A stretch of DNA of 64,000 bases from Tomocerus qinae (Eukaryota; Arthropoda; Collembola; Entomobryomorpha; Tomoceridae): contig CM034546.1 in assembly GCA_020055645.1 (NCBI GenBank), positions 54,560,001 through 54,624,000 of the forward strand, in the 5' to 3' direction. Made by a program: the position numbers and the translations under genes. Positions 17,960 to 30,879 of this stretch are shown piece by piece (position 1 is the first letter of the stretch; every line of letters starts with the position of its first letter). The notes under the pieces are model-generated. The model was not told the DNA's origin, did no database searches, and worked only from the letters and a program-made list of their open reading frames with translations.

Positions 17960-20432
17960 CAATAGAATAATATGATGTGAATCTGATGTATACCGTTGAT
18001 GACTGGGTCTCCCTCTGACACCGAAGCCATCAAAAAGAAGGATGAACTTCTTCGCATCCTAGCTGCTGGAAAGATGGAACTCCGTAAGTGGTCTTCTAAC
18101 TCTAATACTTTGTTGGAGTCTCTGCCTGCACAACTCCGTGAGACCATCTACCCCCTCCGTATTGACGAAGATGAAACAGTCAAGACTATTGGACTAACTT
18201 GGAGTCCAGCAAGTAACATGTTCTCAATCTGGGTTGTCATGCCTCCTTCTAGATAAACCATCACTCGGCGGACCCTCCTGTCCGATGTCGCCAAGACGTT
18301 TGACCCCCTTGGTCTACTTTCTCCGGTTACAATCAAAGCCAAGCTTATCTTGCAATCTCTCTGGAAGGAAAAGCAAGGCTGGGATGAACCCATCCCTCCT
18401 AAGTACAAGCAAGATTGGTTGGAGTATCTACAGGACATTCCCAACTACAACCAGCTGACTATTCCTCGGTGCATTACAACGCCAGGAAGTGATTTTCAAC
18501 TCCACGGGTTTTGCGACGCCTCTCAAGTCGCATATGCAGCCTGCGTCTACCTCCGCTCCATCAACACATCGAATGAAGTGCAGGTTCGTCTAATCTGTTC
18601 TAAGACTAAGGTAGACCCTACCAGCCATGTGTCTGTGGGTCGTTTCGAGCTTTGTGGTGCTGCTCTACTGTCTAAGTTGATGGAGAAAGTGAAAGCATCC
18701 TTGGATTTGACAATAAGTAACGTCACTTATTGGAGTGACTCGACCATAGTACTTGCTTGGACATCCTCTTCCACTCAATGGAACCACGTCCTTGGAGAAG
18801 AGAATCCAGCAGATTGTGCCTCCAGGGGGATCAACCCCTTGACATTAAAGGATCATCTCTTGTGGTGGAATGGACCACAATGGCTCCAGTCCTCAACTCT
18901 CCCTTCAAAGGTCTCTAGCCCAGAAGAATCGCCCGAAGCAGCAATTCTGGAAGAAGAACGGACAATTCTGACGTCACACCACATTAGCTCCACCCCAAGC
19001 CTCCTGGACAAATATTCGACATTGCTGCAACTACAGAGAGTTACAGCTTTACTCTTAAGAATCTTTCTCCTGAAAGTTTTCAAGGCTCCTGGCCCACTTA
19101 CCAATCCTGATCTCAAGGCTGCCTTGGACTTTTGGATCCGGAAGGTGCAGACGCTTTCATTCAAGGAAACACTTACTGCTATCAAAAAAGCCGAGAGTAT
19201 CCCTACTGCGGGAAAGCAACTGAAGTAATTTTTTCCCTTTCTGGACAACTCTGGAATTTTTAGAGTCGGAGGACGTCTTCAAAACTCACCCCGGATCGGA
19301 AGTATCCAATCCTCCTCCCAAAGAAAAGTCACCTTACTTTTCTCATCGTGGACCACTACCACAAATCTCTTTGCCATGCAGAGAATCAGCTACTCTTGGT
19401 TTCTCCCCAATCTTAATATTGGAATTTAGGAGCATGGGACATCATCCGCCATTTGATCCGCAAATGCATCCCATGCCATCGTGTTCGTGCGGACACTGTC
19501 CAGCAGATGATGAGTAACTTACCTGCCCCCGAGTGAATCAAACTCGGCGGTTCTAGATTTGTGGTGTGGATTTTTCAAGTACTTTTGAAGAGAGGAAGAG
19601 GACAGAAGTCTCAAAAGTTTTACGTCACTGTCTTCATTTGTTTTGTCGTACGAGCCATCCATTTGGAGCTTGTCAGTGACCTGACAAGTGAAGCATTCCT
19701 GGCTGCCTTCCGAAGATTTGTCTCCCGTCGTGGCATTTGCACTGACGTCTACTCAGATTGCGGAACAAATTTTGTCGGAGCCTGTGCACAATTGAAGACC
19801 TACCTGAAAAATATTAAATCCTCCACCCTTGGCACTCATCTGATGGAGTCTCTAGCCAAAGATGGAATCACTTGTCATTTCAACCCTCCCTCTGTCCCCC
19901 ATTTAGGAGGTCTTAGGGAGGCAGGGGTCAAGTCTTTCAAGTATCATCTCAAAAGAATCGTCGGAGGACACACACTCACCATGGAGGAAATGACGACTGT
20001 CCTCACTCAAATTGAAGCTTGCCTCAACTCAAGACCTCTCACAGCCCTGTCAGCCGATCCCAATGATCTGACAGCTCTAACTCCTGGACATTTTCTGGTT
20101 GGAGACGCTCTCATGGCCATCCCAGAACCGGATGTCACGAATCTGAAGACGAACACTCTCAGTCGCTGGTAACTCATTTAGCAGCTCTACCAACACTTTT
20201 GGATCCGATGGAGCTCGGAATACCTCTCGCGTCTGCAGCAGCGGCCGAAGTGGTGGTCCAAAAACATAAATCTGGAAGTCGGAGATCTTGTGCTTTTGAA
20301 GGACGAACGACTCCCCTCCTTGAAATGGAAGTTGGGCCGAGTCCAAGACATTTATCCCGGAAAGGACAACCTTGTACGTGCAGTGCAGATGAAAGCAGCG
20401 GATGGCATTTACTCTCGTCCCATCGACAAGTG
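17960..20432 (+). pseudogene. BEL/Pao retrotransposon pol, broken
   Basis: The segment begins at a damaged YxDD region of reverse transcriptase (about 17975). It continues with the Pao-type RT tail (ELRKWSSN, TVKTIGLTW), the RNase H region (LHGFCDASQVAYAACVYLR, FELCGAALLSKL, YWSDSTIVLAW, NPADCASRG), a degraded zinc segment, and the integrase (FVVRAIHLELV, SDCGTNFVGA, LGGLREAGVK, CLNSRPLTAL), ending VYSRPIDK just before 20432. Frameshifts and stops occur near 18255, 19228, 19540 and 20172. Gag, protease and most of RT are missing. It cannot make a whole polyprotein. Confidence 0.88.
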
Positions 20433-20890
20433 AAAGTGTATTTTTATTTATGCCTACCATTTTTACACTTACACTTATCACTATATACCTATATGTTATG
20501 CATCACACTATGTTTAGCTTAGTTTATATCTATAATTATATATTCCACTTTCAATGTAATTTTGTCATTACCCCTCCAATGGCATTTGACACTTTATTAT
20601 ATTTTGTTCAAATCCCAACTCCAATTGTCGTTTTGCCATTACCCCTCCAATGGCATTTGATACTTTATTGTTTTTTGTTACGTCCCAACTCTATTTCCGT
20701 ACAAATCACACATTGCAGAAATTAGTTAGCCATCACCGGTCAACAGTTTCTGCCATTTTGCATTGGATCTTACAAATCTAGTGCAATTCATCTCTATCGT
20801 TCATCCATCATCCTCATACAGGGAACTAACCAAATTCACTACCAGTGCACGAAACAAATGCGTCAAGGGTTTAACACGTCTGTGTAGTAA
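20433..20890 (+). mobile_element. possible remnant of the Pao 3' LTR
   Basis: This non-coding stretch directly follows the Pao integrase tail and has two related segments (GTCATTACCCCTCCAATGGC and GCCATTACCCCTCCAATGGC). A matching 5' LTR was not found, so the LTR call is inference. Confidence 0.3.
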
Positions 20891-21545
20891 TCTGTTTTTT
20901 ATGAAATAATCTTTTTGAGTTTCTCCAATGCACGGGATGAAACTGATTCATTTGAATTTAGCCATTTGATAATGTAATTGACTTCGTTGTCGTTTTGCTG
21001 AGCAATCAAAACTCTATCAAAGAAGGTAGGCGTATCAGTAAGAAAACTGGTTGAGTGTACATAATATCCCTATTTCCGATCAGGCTCATCTTCTCAAGGT
21101 GATACAGGCGCCCGTGATAAAGCGTCAGCTACTGCATTTTCCGTTCTTTGCACCTGCTTTAACTCGCAACCCCATTTTTCTATTTCCTGTGCCCATCTTG
21201 TTAATTTTTACTATTATTTTTAGTAGGATTAAATACGTGAGTGCTTTACTATCCGTGAATGTAACTGTGAATTTTTCTCCCCAGTGATATGCACTAAACT
21301 TTGTTATGGCCCAAATGATAGCCAAAAGTTCTCTGTTGCATGCCAAAAGATTCCTTTCAGTACTGAATAGTACTTTACTAGCATAATAGATAACTATTTT
21401 AAAATTTTGAACTACTTAAACTAGGACGCCAGTAATGCCAATGTTTAATGCGTCTGTTCTAACAATAATAGGCAGATTGTAATCTAATCGGTGTAACATC
21501 ACAGTCTGCAGATCGGATTTGACAAAGCATCTCTGTAATGTGTAA
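20890..21545 (-). pseudogene. Ty3/gypsy RT-RNase H fragment
   Basis: Read on the - strand it gives the end of RT and the RNase H region: DYNLPIIVRTDALNIGITG, YYASKVLFSTERNLLACNRE, LLAIIWAITKFSAYHWGEKF, then ENAVADALSRAPVSP and a linker. At least one in-frame stop and deletions are present. No LTR was seen. It abuts the Pao remains on one side and a LINE tail on the other. Confidence 0.8.
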
Positions 21546-22187
21546 GATTAGACAAAATTGGTAAACAGGAAGATCTGTATATTATATAGAAGTTTAGATA
21601 ATTCTGACCTACCAAACCAATATTTGAAATTGCCACTATCGCTTGACAAAATAAGGGTATTTTGCCAAGCCAGAACATATGGGAGGTTTTCTACTGGGTT
21701 TGTTATACATAATGTTAAATACTATTTAGATCAAAACAATCCTTGCTCTATCTGCTATAATCCCGAAGCTGAAAATGAAGACCTCTTCCACTTCATGTTC
21801 AGCTGTCTTATATATAAACCCTTGAGGAATGAATTTCTTGGGGACTATAAAAATTCTATTCACAGAAATAATTTGGCGTTTGAATTAATTTAAAAATACT
21901 TTTCACATTATAAAATTTACAATTTTTCTTACGTTCCTGAAACATTTTATATCCCAATAGTAAAACCGTTTTTCTCTCATTTCCAATTGGAATATTTTAG
22001 CACAAATGTAGAAAACGCTATTGCAAACGAAGTGTCACTTTTTAATCCTAAAGTCCGTCTGGGAATTCCTCACTACAACACCATGTCTTTAAAGACGATA
22101 CATAATTTATACTTAATAATTTATCTCAAAAATTCCTTTGCAAAAAGCAAAATTAACGACATTATACTCAAGCACTTTAATTCTTAA
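21546..22187 (+). pseudogene. non-LTR retrotransposon C-terminal fragment
   Basis: Two successive open pieces (to 21893 and 21987-22187) carry a cysteine/histidine cluster, CSICYNPEAENEDLFHFMFS followed by C, as found at the C-terminus of many LINE ORF2 proteins. RT and endonuclease are absent, and a stop at 21891-21893 interrupts the frame. Confidence 0.55.
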
Positions 22188-22376
22188 AATGTATCAAAAA
22201 ACTTTATAACTCATATTTTTGCTTCTGGTTATATGAAATAAAAAACATAATTTATAAAAACCTTTAACATCAAAGACATATACTGGAAGAAAAGACAAAG
22301 TAGAATAACTCGCAGTCTTCCACTCTGGAGAAGAGAAAGGCCAGATCAACCTCTTTCCATTTATAATAGATACGCA

Positions 22377-22937
22377 GTGAATTTTTGTCAAAGCATAGAA
22401 AATGGAAAAGTAAAATTTAATACCGAGGATATCCAGCTGGAATTCAATAAATTTGTGAAACTAGGAGAAATAGCAGTCTCGAATCTGTCCAGTAATACTA
22501 AAAATACTGAAACGAATGGACAAGGCACAAGTAAAAGTGCTACTGAAAGCAATAACAGGGAAAGTGGAGAAAAAACAGATAGAAATGTTTATAATCAAAG
22601 AGGCTTGAACAATTTTACAAGAAGAAATAATTATAGAAGGGGAAACAATTTCAGACATGGAAATTATAGAAATAAAAACCAGTATTCAAAGAATAACATT
22701 CGTAACGACAATTACTGTGGGGGCTATAATCATAGAGGTGTAAATCCATATTATAGAAACGTTAACTACAGAAGGGGCAATCAGAATCACGAAAGAGTAA
22801 CTTACGGAGGTAGAGATAAATATGAAAACGGAAACAATCTGGAAAATAAAGAGGTTCAGTGTTATAAAAGTAACCCTAATGTAAAAGAGGCCACAACCGA
22901 AAAGCCAAAACAAACTGTTAATTTAAGTAATGACTAG
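22377..22937 (+). CDS. Asn/Arg/Gly-rich low-complexity protein fragment, unidentified
   Basis: The open frame extends upstream of 22377 without a clear start (Arg/Pro-rich, LPLWRRERPDQPLSIYNRYA) and ends at 22937. The C-terminal two thirds is rich in Asn, Tyr, Arg and Gly (NYRRGNNFRHGNYRNKN), as in RNA-binding tails or retroelement Gag nucleocapsids, but there is no CCHC knuckle. It lies between retroelement fragments, so a Gag-like origin is plausible but unproven. Confidence 0.3.
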   Translation: MNFCQSIENGKVKFNTEDIQLEFNKFVKLGEIAVSNLSSNTKNTETNGQGTSKSATESNNRESGEKTDRNVYNQRGLNNFTRRNNYRRGNNFRHGNYRNKNQYSKNNIRNDNYCGGYNHRGVNPYYRNVNYRRGNQNHERVTYGGRDKYENGNNLENKEVQCYKSNPNVKEATTEKPKQTVNLSND

Positions 22938-25300
22938 GATACGAATGCTAATGAGGTTCTAACAACAAATGTTAATCATAGTAATAATTCAAACGACAAG
23001 AATTTACCACGACGTAAAAAAAATTGTAAATTTTATAATATAAAAAGTATTTTTAAATTAAGTCAAACGCCAAATAGAAAAGACAAAGCCAAATTTTTAA
23101 ACTGTTTAATGAGGTAAGAACAGCGCCTAATTTTATACATAATTTAAAAGACATAGAGACATTACCTTTTTGAAGTTAAAACAATTTTATGGCTAGAAAT
23201 TAAGTTTAGTTTTACTCAAGAACCAAAATTCTATAAGCTTAAACAATGTATGGATGAAATTATGCGAAAAACAGGATGGAATGCTTTTTTCTTTGACCAA
23301 CCTAAGAAGCCACTAAACACATTTGAAAATATTTTATATCAATTTACCACACATTCTAAAATTCACGCACCAATGGAGAATACTATTTTCGAAGACACAA
23401 ACTGCATACGTAAAATATTTATCAACATGATCAAATGTAACGGAGCAAGGACAGGGATTATACTAATAAGTATACAATTATTCCCTGTCTGAATATTCAA
23501 AAAGGCTAAAGAACTGTACAAACATAAAGAGACTGGTAACTGGGCCATAGAACTTATGCATAGCATTGTCCAAAAATAGAAAGCCAGTAAAATACAATCC
23601 CAAGTCCACGGTGTATGATTTTCGAATCAAATGTCAGTTATCTGTACACCATTATATGTTACGTGGAAGTCAATGTTTTTACCAAAACTCCAATTCATTG
23701 ACTGCAATACAAATCCTTAAAAATTCGCCCACTATATATGAGCCTCGACAGAATCCTTTATCGTTTATTTGTATACTTTTGTAGAACACGCGGAAGTAAT
23801 GTTTATTGATAATAGCAGATCAAACTGCAATATTTAGAATGAAAGTATTTATAATCGGCGTCAAAATTGTGATAATGCATTCAGTATTTACTTTCCACGT
23901 GTATTCAAACATTATCTACAATTCCTTCAATATTCATCCACTGTGTAGGATCCTCAACCCAGTCCTTTTTCGGTTAGCTGTACACTTTTGCAGGCGGGGT
24001 AAAAGTAATTTAAAAATCAAAAAGTCTTAAGAACCTTTTCCCTTTGACCCGAATTTTCAGTCACTTAAATTTCCAAAAAGTTGATACTACTGATTGACCA
24101 ACTCCGGGTGATTTGAAAATAATGCAAAAACCAAAGTGTCAAAATATCAATTGCCCTTTGGCCCAATTCTTGAACACTCACTCAAATTTCTAAAAAATTG
24201 ATGCTACTCAAGAACCAACGTCCCCCTGAGGAAATCTCCCGCGTTTTCAATGCAAAGTGCCGACTTGTCTGTGTATTGACCCCTCTCTAGGAATCCACAG
24301 TGCTGTGCTTGTTTGTGTATATCTCTCACTCCAACCTAGCTCTGCTGTGCTTGTGTGCATTATCTTGACTCCATGCATTACCCTCGCTCCGCAGTGTAGT
24401 GCTGTGCTTGTTTGTGTGTATTGCATTGTTCATGAGAATTCCGTATGCGCGAACAGACATACACACAGATATACAGACAGACAGACAGATTGGGCATAGC
24501 TATAAAGTAACTCCGTTACTTAATAACGAAATAAGCACAGAAATGTATAAGAAATCAATGAGCAAACATTAGTACATTTTTATCAAACCATCCTATGCAT
24601 GTTAAAATATCACTGCCATACTCGGCAGGAATCAGAATTATTAAATGTTTTTCAGATAAAAAAAGGCAAAAGTAGAAATTGATAACGAAATGCAAAAATT
24701 TAAACCTAGAGGTTATCCTAATAACATAATACAACAATGTAAATGTAAACTTGAAATGGTTTCAAGGCACGATGTACTTAAGCCTCAGAAAATACTGTTA
24801 ATTAGTAATCTACGTATTCATACTCCACAAATACTATCGAAATATAACATTAACGTTACTCAAAATGGAATGAAATTTTGAAAATAGAATGATAAAAAAA
24901 GTAATGCGGTAGTCTAAAGTGTGACACATTATAAAAAAATTTTTAATTAAAATTTAATTTCAATTGTATGTATTGGAGTTATTCTAAAGGTGCAAACACT
25001 ACATTTTAAAGGTAATTTAATTTTATGTGGTATCTATTAAATGTCCTAAACATACTTTAACGAAGTACATTACAATAGAAACATTATGACACTTTGTAAA
25101 CATTTCTTTATATATTCGTTTTACAGTTTTTAAAATGAATTATCTATCCTTCACACAACTGACTAAAGTTCAATGATATCGTAAATGTACTTAATCAAGG
25201 TATGTAAAACCTCATTGGCATTTAATTATTTATTTATAATTATTTGAGTTAATAAACACAAATTAAACCGTTTTTGGATTTGGAGTTTTGTTTATTTATT
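22938..25300. other. stretch without a recognised gene
   Basis: A short frame at 23250-23490 (DEIMRKTGWNAFFFDQPKKP) looks protein-like but is not identified and lacks splice support. A GACA-type microsatellite lies at 24455-24492. The rest is AT-rich. Confidence 0.35.
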
Positions 25301-25307
25301 CAAATCA

Positions 25308-26012
25308 AGATATCGTCGAGTATGGTATTTATTTTGGGGGCAACCCTCCAAATAAGAAAGTTGTGGTCGATCAAAGTTGACAATATGACCATTTCGATAC
25401 CCATATTTTCAGAAAAAGAAAAGCTACAAGTCCTTTAAAGCATCAATGTTTTGCTTTTCATGTTGAATTTAACTTGCAAGTTGCAATTATAGCAACAGAG
25501 CTAATAACAACATGTAGGCTTGGTTTTGAAAAATTGGAAAGGTTGTTAAAATGAAAATTGGTCTGACGTGCCATTTTCAATTTTCATCAATTTTAAAATG
25601 GCACCTGGTCAAAATTTGTATCTTTTAAAACCTAATCTAAATAAAATTGATAAACTGAACATGGAATGTGCACATATATTTTCATTTTTAAAATTTAACC
25701 TTAATACAATTGATGAAATTGAACATGACACGAAGTCACAATTTCCATTTTTTAAAACCTAACCAAATTAAAATTGATGGAAATTGACCATGGCACGGCC
25801 TGAATTTGAATTCACCATAAAAAGCAAAACGGCGATGGTTGACAACTTCTAACTCTTCCTGATTATCAAAATAGTCACATTTTCAAATTTGATTGACTAT
25901 AACTTTCTTATTTGGGGGGTTGCTCCCAAAATAAATACCATTTTCGTTACGTATTCAATGAGATCTTTCGAATGAGCTATATATCGGTCTATTCCAAAGT
26001 GCGCCAGTATAC
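25308..26012. mobile_element. foldback/MITE with GGCGCACTT ends, copy 1
   Basis: An inner inverted repeat (GGTATTTATTTTGGGGGCAA near 25324 and its complement near 25910) bounds a core with repeated AAAATTGATNNAAAT motifs. The right end runs to AAGTGCGCCAGTATACT (about 25996-26012), while the left end is cut short. The second copy at 40030-40556 keeps the left end, so the two together define the element. Confidence 0.65.
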
Positions 26013-26029
26013 TAGAATTTAGCCATTAC

Positions 26030-27750
26030 TTATATTAGGCAAGAGCATTAAGACAGCAGTCAACTTCCACGAAAACAAAAGGTGCGCTTTTAATCAAGTA
26101 AAGGAGTGCACAGTGCGTACTGATGCTGTAACACGATGTGTAAAATGCAAAGGAAGAAAGGCAATCTACCTGCATTTTTGTTGTAAGTGAAAATAGCGAC
26201 ATATGAAGTGTGTAGTTTAAGCAACGGACGTTGTACACATTGTGGATTCAATATAAATAAAGCATTAAGAGTATATCGATAAAATGGGGATTTTTGTGTA
26301 ACTGATACCGAAAGGCATTCATGTCTTGCAGATCCATATATATGCAGACTCTAGCTTACCATTACCAATATTTAATACAGTATGCCAATGTTAACATTAT
26401 TCTAGTGTAACAATTAACTAGTCAGTGCATACACAAAGTTTAAACAAAGTGGATAGGGTACTTTTGTAAGGATCCAGTAGTGATTTGTTATTACAAGTAT
26501 ACAAAGAAACTTTTGCAAGCAGCCTTACACCGACACCTTCGTGAAAGACAGATACGAACACATCCCATATTACGTCATGGAACAAGAATTCAAGATTTAG
26601 TAGTGGAGTTGAACTTGGACAGCCACCTCGAATGGTATCACTTTCCTGTTGTCGGAACTTCAACAGTAAGTCTTTAAATAATCATTTTTAGCAAAAACTT
26701 TATAAAATCATTTTTATAGGAAATCAAGGGACTTTATAGAAAACCTCTACCCACATTTCAAAGACCGAACACACTGGTACTGGGCCAATCCAACATGGGA
26801 GGACAAGAAGAAGAAGTAGTGTGGAACGCTGTCTTGCAGTAACAATATTATTGATTGTTTCATGATTGTTTCATTATTATGAATTATTTCATGATTATTT
26901 CATTATTGGAAACCAATAACCAGGTCGACGATAGGATATCGGCCTTATGTGAAGTCATCCCTAAAGAGGAAGAAGAAATGGTGATGTATGTTGGCATCAT
27001 AGGACACACGCTGAAATGTACGAAGAGTGAGTTTGAGTGGATGAAAACTCCTAACGTGGGACTTTGCAAAACCGAAGGAGTTCAATGCTGTGCTGTACAA
27101 CACTTCCGTGCTTCAATGCACGGAAGTGTTGTCAACATTCGACATTACCCTGAAGCTATACAAATGCATCGACTGCACCATAAGACGGATCCAGAAAACT
27201 AACACAGACTTTATATACGTATACATGAATGGATAATCCAGATGTTCAAAATGCCACAACTCACGTATGTACGAGCTGATAGGACTAGCCCACCCCCAGC
27301 CAAAAGTTGGGGAACGCAATCAGCAGCAACACGATTCTCTACACAAGACAAATAGAAAATTTGCAGATGTTGAATATGTATGGTGCAGATTTTAAATTTT
27401 TCTATGTTTAAGATGTTAAATTTTTTATGTTGCAGGGCTAATGTCTTCATCGTTCTGCCGCTGCCAGATACGCTTCAAAATGTTGGAGAAAATCTGGAAT
27501 GGCTCTCCAACCAAGCGGCCATATAGAACGTCAACAATAGGGACAAACCCATGTGTTAGAATCCCTTCCACAAACCTTTCATATTGTAAATTGTAATGTA
27601 AATTGTAATAACAATTTGGTTTAGTATTTACAGTTCCAACAAAGCAGCGGAGGAAAGAGCCAGATGAAGGAAATGTAGATTTTATCTCATACTACTACGA
27701 GAGGATGTTCCCGAAGGACGAGTTTATAAACAATTATGACTTATGATGAT
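26030..27750 (+). pseudogene. broken coding-like segments of unknown origin
   Basis: Several short stretches read like protein but in shifting frames: a Cys-rich piece (about 26044-26191, CVKCKGRKAIYLHFCCK), PYTDTFVKDRYEHIPYYVME (about 26520), LDSHLEWYHFPVVGTS (about 26617), RDFIENLYPHFKDRTHWYWA (about 26730), MYVGIIGHTLKCTKSEFEWM (about 26985), a piece with LYKCIDCTIRRIQKTNTDFI (about 27150), and FISYYYERMFPKDEFINNYD (about 27685). Possible GT..AG junctions exist (26669-26719). I recognise no family. It may be a decayed gene, a transposon ORF or an old viral insertion. Confidence 0.3.
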
Positions 27751-28239
27751 TATGACTTGTGTATGATTTTGTTTATGATTGTGATTCATGTATGATTTTA
27801 TGATTATTATGATTTGTGTACGCACGATTTTCCCAATCCATGCATTTTTCTTTATTTTCCAATATTTTTCCCTTAGTTCTTGTATTTTTCCCTTTTCTGA
27901 GGATTTTTCACGATTTTCCCCCATTTTGAGTTAATTTTCAATAAATAATGACTCTAATCTCATTCCTATTGTGTTTTCCCGCATTTTTTCAAAGGTCGAT
28001 AGTCAATCAATCGATTGATTAATTATTGGTTATTGATTTTTAGTAGTGGACGTGCTGCTGGGCTTATAGGCCAGTTTAGGTAACTTAGATGGTACAGTAT
28101 AGGTACACCTATAGGCGCCCTCATGAACTAACTGGTCGGCCATGACACCATCCACCATGTTTGACTGTTCTACCCTAATGTCTATTCTACTGACGTTCTC
28201 CTTTCATTTGTATCCACATAGTTTGCGATACTCTAAGGC

Positions 28240-29360
28240 TGCGCGGACGGGAGACAAGCTGTAGCAAATCTTCAAAAGCTAGAAAGTGTTCCAATGACAT
28301 GACGCGTACCTTTATAAGGCTTGGATGGTCTACAGTTTAGTAGAATATCTACCCATTTATTAGGGACATAAGCTTTGCAGATTTTCTTCTGTTTTTCTAT
28401 AAGAGCAAACAAGTGATCGCATGCTATGAATGAATGGCCATTGTCAAAAATCTCTGTAAAAAGAAGTATAAAATCTTCTTGCGATTAACCTTTTCCCAAA
28501 AACTAGTGTGATGTAGTTATTGTTTTGGCCATAGCATCTATCACTCCAGATAATTAAGTGTCGTTGTCGATTAAATTGCAATAGTGGACATTTTCTCTGA
28601 CCCAGTGCCATGGGCAACACAGCAACTCTTCCGACCCTTTAGATCCTTTTATCCTTTAGAGGCAACGCCTTCATTCCACATAAACATGGTCGGTTCATCT
28701 CTCCCCGCGTCGTAGAAACAGAAATCTAAGTTGAGTATTGTCATAAATAGAACATATCTTTATGCTCTAACGTCGGTGGAAACAGTAACTGTAAACATCA
28801 GAATTTAAAGAATATTGAATATTTACTTGCTGCATGCCCACATAGAGAACTGTTACATCATCTCTGTTCTGAAGCAAAGCGAATGTCACCATTCGTTTTC
28901 CTATAAGCAAAATCAGCAGCATAGTGGTGTACTTCGGTCTCCGGTTGAATTTGATTTCAAACTTCCTCATTTGCGGCAGAAATTAAAGCCACAAATAATT
29001 TTTAGCACTGACTGCATGTATCTGATCTTAATTTGGCGAACTTGTGTCCCGCTTTTTTGAATTCAGTTCTGTACACATTCCAAAGAAAGAGGCTCGGACT
29101 AAGTTTTCGTTTTCTGCCACAAGTCGCCGAAACATTTTAGATAAATTCAGACCTGATCGTAAGTATTGTTGGATAGGATCTACTGCATTTCGTTTATAGT
29201 GAGATAGATCAGTTGGATATGATATTTCCAATGAGTATTCTTTGGGTCCACTTCTGATGAATGACCCGTACTCGTTTCCTGCTTATTTTAAGTACATCCG
29301 TGAAAGTTTGTACACATACTTCAGCTTTAAAACCTTCTGTTGGTAAGTAATACGTAAAAT
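28240..29360 (-). pseudogene. decayed transposase-like ORF, unclassified family
   Basis: Read on the - strand in shifting frames it gives YYLPTEGFKAEVCVQTFTDV, ISRKRVRVIHQKW, WNVYRTEFKKAGHKFAKLRS followed by DTCSQC, PTMFMWNEGVASKG, and SDRCYGQNNNYITLVFGK. This order (a TCxxC motif after a TEF/KF segment, then a SDxCxGQN motif) recalls multi-copy uncharacterised arthropod ORFs that I believe are transposon-derived. Several frameshifts and stops make it non-functional. Confidence 0.5.
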
Positions 29361-29860
29361 TGGTTTAGGTCTAGTCACTAAATTCGCCTTTATGATATAT
29401 CACCCTATAATATAATCTTGTTCGAGTTGCGTAGTGAAAATTTCCATAGGGATGCTGGTTTATATCATCGTGTGTTATCCTCATAAGCGCGGTCTTTAGT
29501 CTCCTACTACTTACAAGGCACAAAACATTTCATTAAAGCAACAATGCATGCATTCTGTATTAACATTTGCCAGCTTTCAGTGCGCTCAAGGTTGCTATTA
29601 CTTCATGTGCGGGAAAATTCAATTTGGCCATTTACATTGATGTTTTGAATTGGTTTAATAAAAGTTAGATTTCCAAAGAAGTGAGTCAGTTTTCGATTCT
29701 ATAAAGCAAATTTTGCACCGTTTAAGGCAGTGGTGCAGATTTCAAAAGACTGTTTTTACCACAAGTGGGGACGGTGCTAGGTAACCAGCAAAAATTATCA
29801 TAGAGTCGCTAAAATCATAATGTATCATAATGGGAATCGCTAAAATTCGTACTATTTTGG

Positions 29861-30142
29861 AAAAGTCCTAAAGGATCTGAGATTACTGGTCCTACACCCA
29901 TGTAGTAAATGTAGAAAAGATTCTTCAAAACTTATTCTAGAGGTTATACTTTGAAAACTTCACATTTTTGTCTCTGGCTTGAAGATATCCTGTTTTTGCA
30001 CTTCGTGATCCGTGTATCTTCCAATCAAAGACAAAATTGTGAAAATTTCTAAATATAACCTCTAGAATAAGTTCCGATGAATTTTTATTGAATATACTTT
30101 GTGGGTGATAAATCAGTAATCTCGGATCCTTTAGCACTTTTT
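29861..30142. mobile_element. small foldback element, ~280 bp
   Basis: The outer arm AAAGTCCTAAAGGATCTGAG (29862 on) and inner arm TTATTCTAGAGGTTATA pair with ATATAACCTCTAGAATAAG (about 30053-30071) and the segment ending at about 30140. It has no coding content. Confidence 0.6.
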
Positions 30143-30479
30143 GAAAAAAAGTTAATGAGGAATTTGATAGTCAAGAGATCATTTACGTTTGTATGCACCA
30201 GGACTTTAAGCTCCCGGTACCGCAGATTTGGAAATCTCTTATGATCATCAAAATACATGTAAAAATTGTTTTACAACTATTGGAATTCTGTTTAAAGTTC
30301 TTACCCGATTTTCTTGTGAGGTACATTTATGGAATCCTGAGTATAATATCGACCATCAAAATGTATAAAATATACGATATACATTAATGGCATAATAGTA
30401 TGCTCAATGAGTTACTCCAATAGTCAAAAAATATTCTAAAATTTCATCTTATAACTATTAGGGATCGAAAGAATTTTAA

Positions 30480-30720
30480 TTTCCAGTGTAACAGGCCCCG
30501 CCCACTGTCTAATTTTTGAACTTTAGCTCCGCCAATTAGCCACGCCCCCGAAGGGAGCATGACATTCTATTGGCTGAGAACATGTAAGCTCCCTCTCTTT
30601 TGGAGGCGGGGCGAGGGCCGGTCTACAGCAACCATGCAGGTTTCAAGAGATTTTCGATCCCTGAGTCAATATGTTCGTATTAAAATAGCATATAGGCCAT
30701 CGGTAACATACTCTGGCCAC
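30480..30720. promoter_or_regulatory. GC-box and CCAAT-box cluster (possible promoter)
   Basis: In AT-rich surroundings this patch holds CCCCGCCCA (30497), CCAATTAGCCACGCCCCC (30532), ATTGGCT (inverted CCAAT, 30570) and GGAGGCGGGGCG (30602). Such clustering is typical of general promoters. No gene start next to it could be supported. Confidence 0.3.
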
Positions 30721-30879
30721 CCACGAGGGTCACATTTTTGACTTAGGGTATAAGGTAACGTTACTTTGAGAGGAGCGCTGCACCCCTTCCTCCACTGGAC
30801 ACGTCCTAGCACGTACGTGCTTGGAAATGAGTATGGAAAGTTGCCAAAAAGGAGTGGACGCTACACACTTTCAAATTTT

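Noticed and set aside
20077-20481. Antisense ORF over the Pao integrase tail
   Set aside because: The opposite strand encodes the recognisable integrase C-terminal region ending VYSRPIDK.
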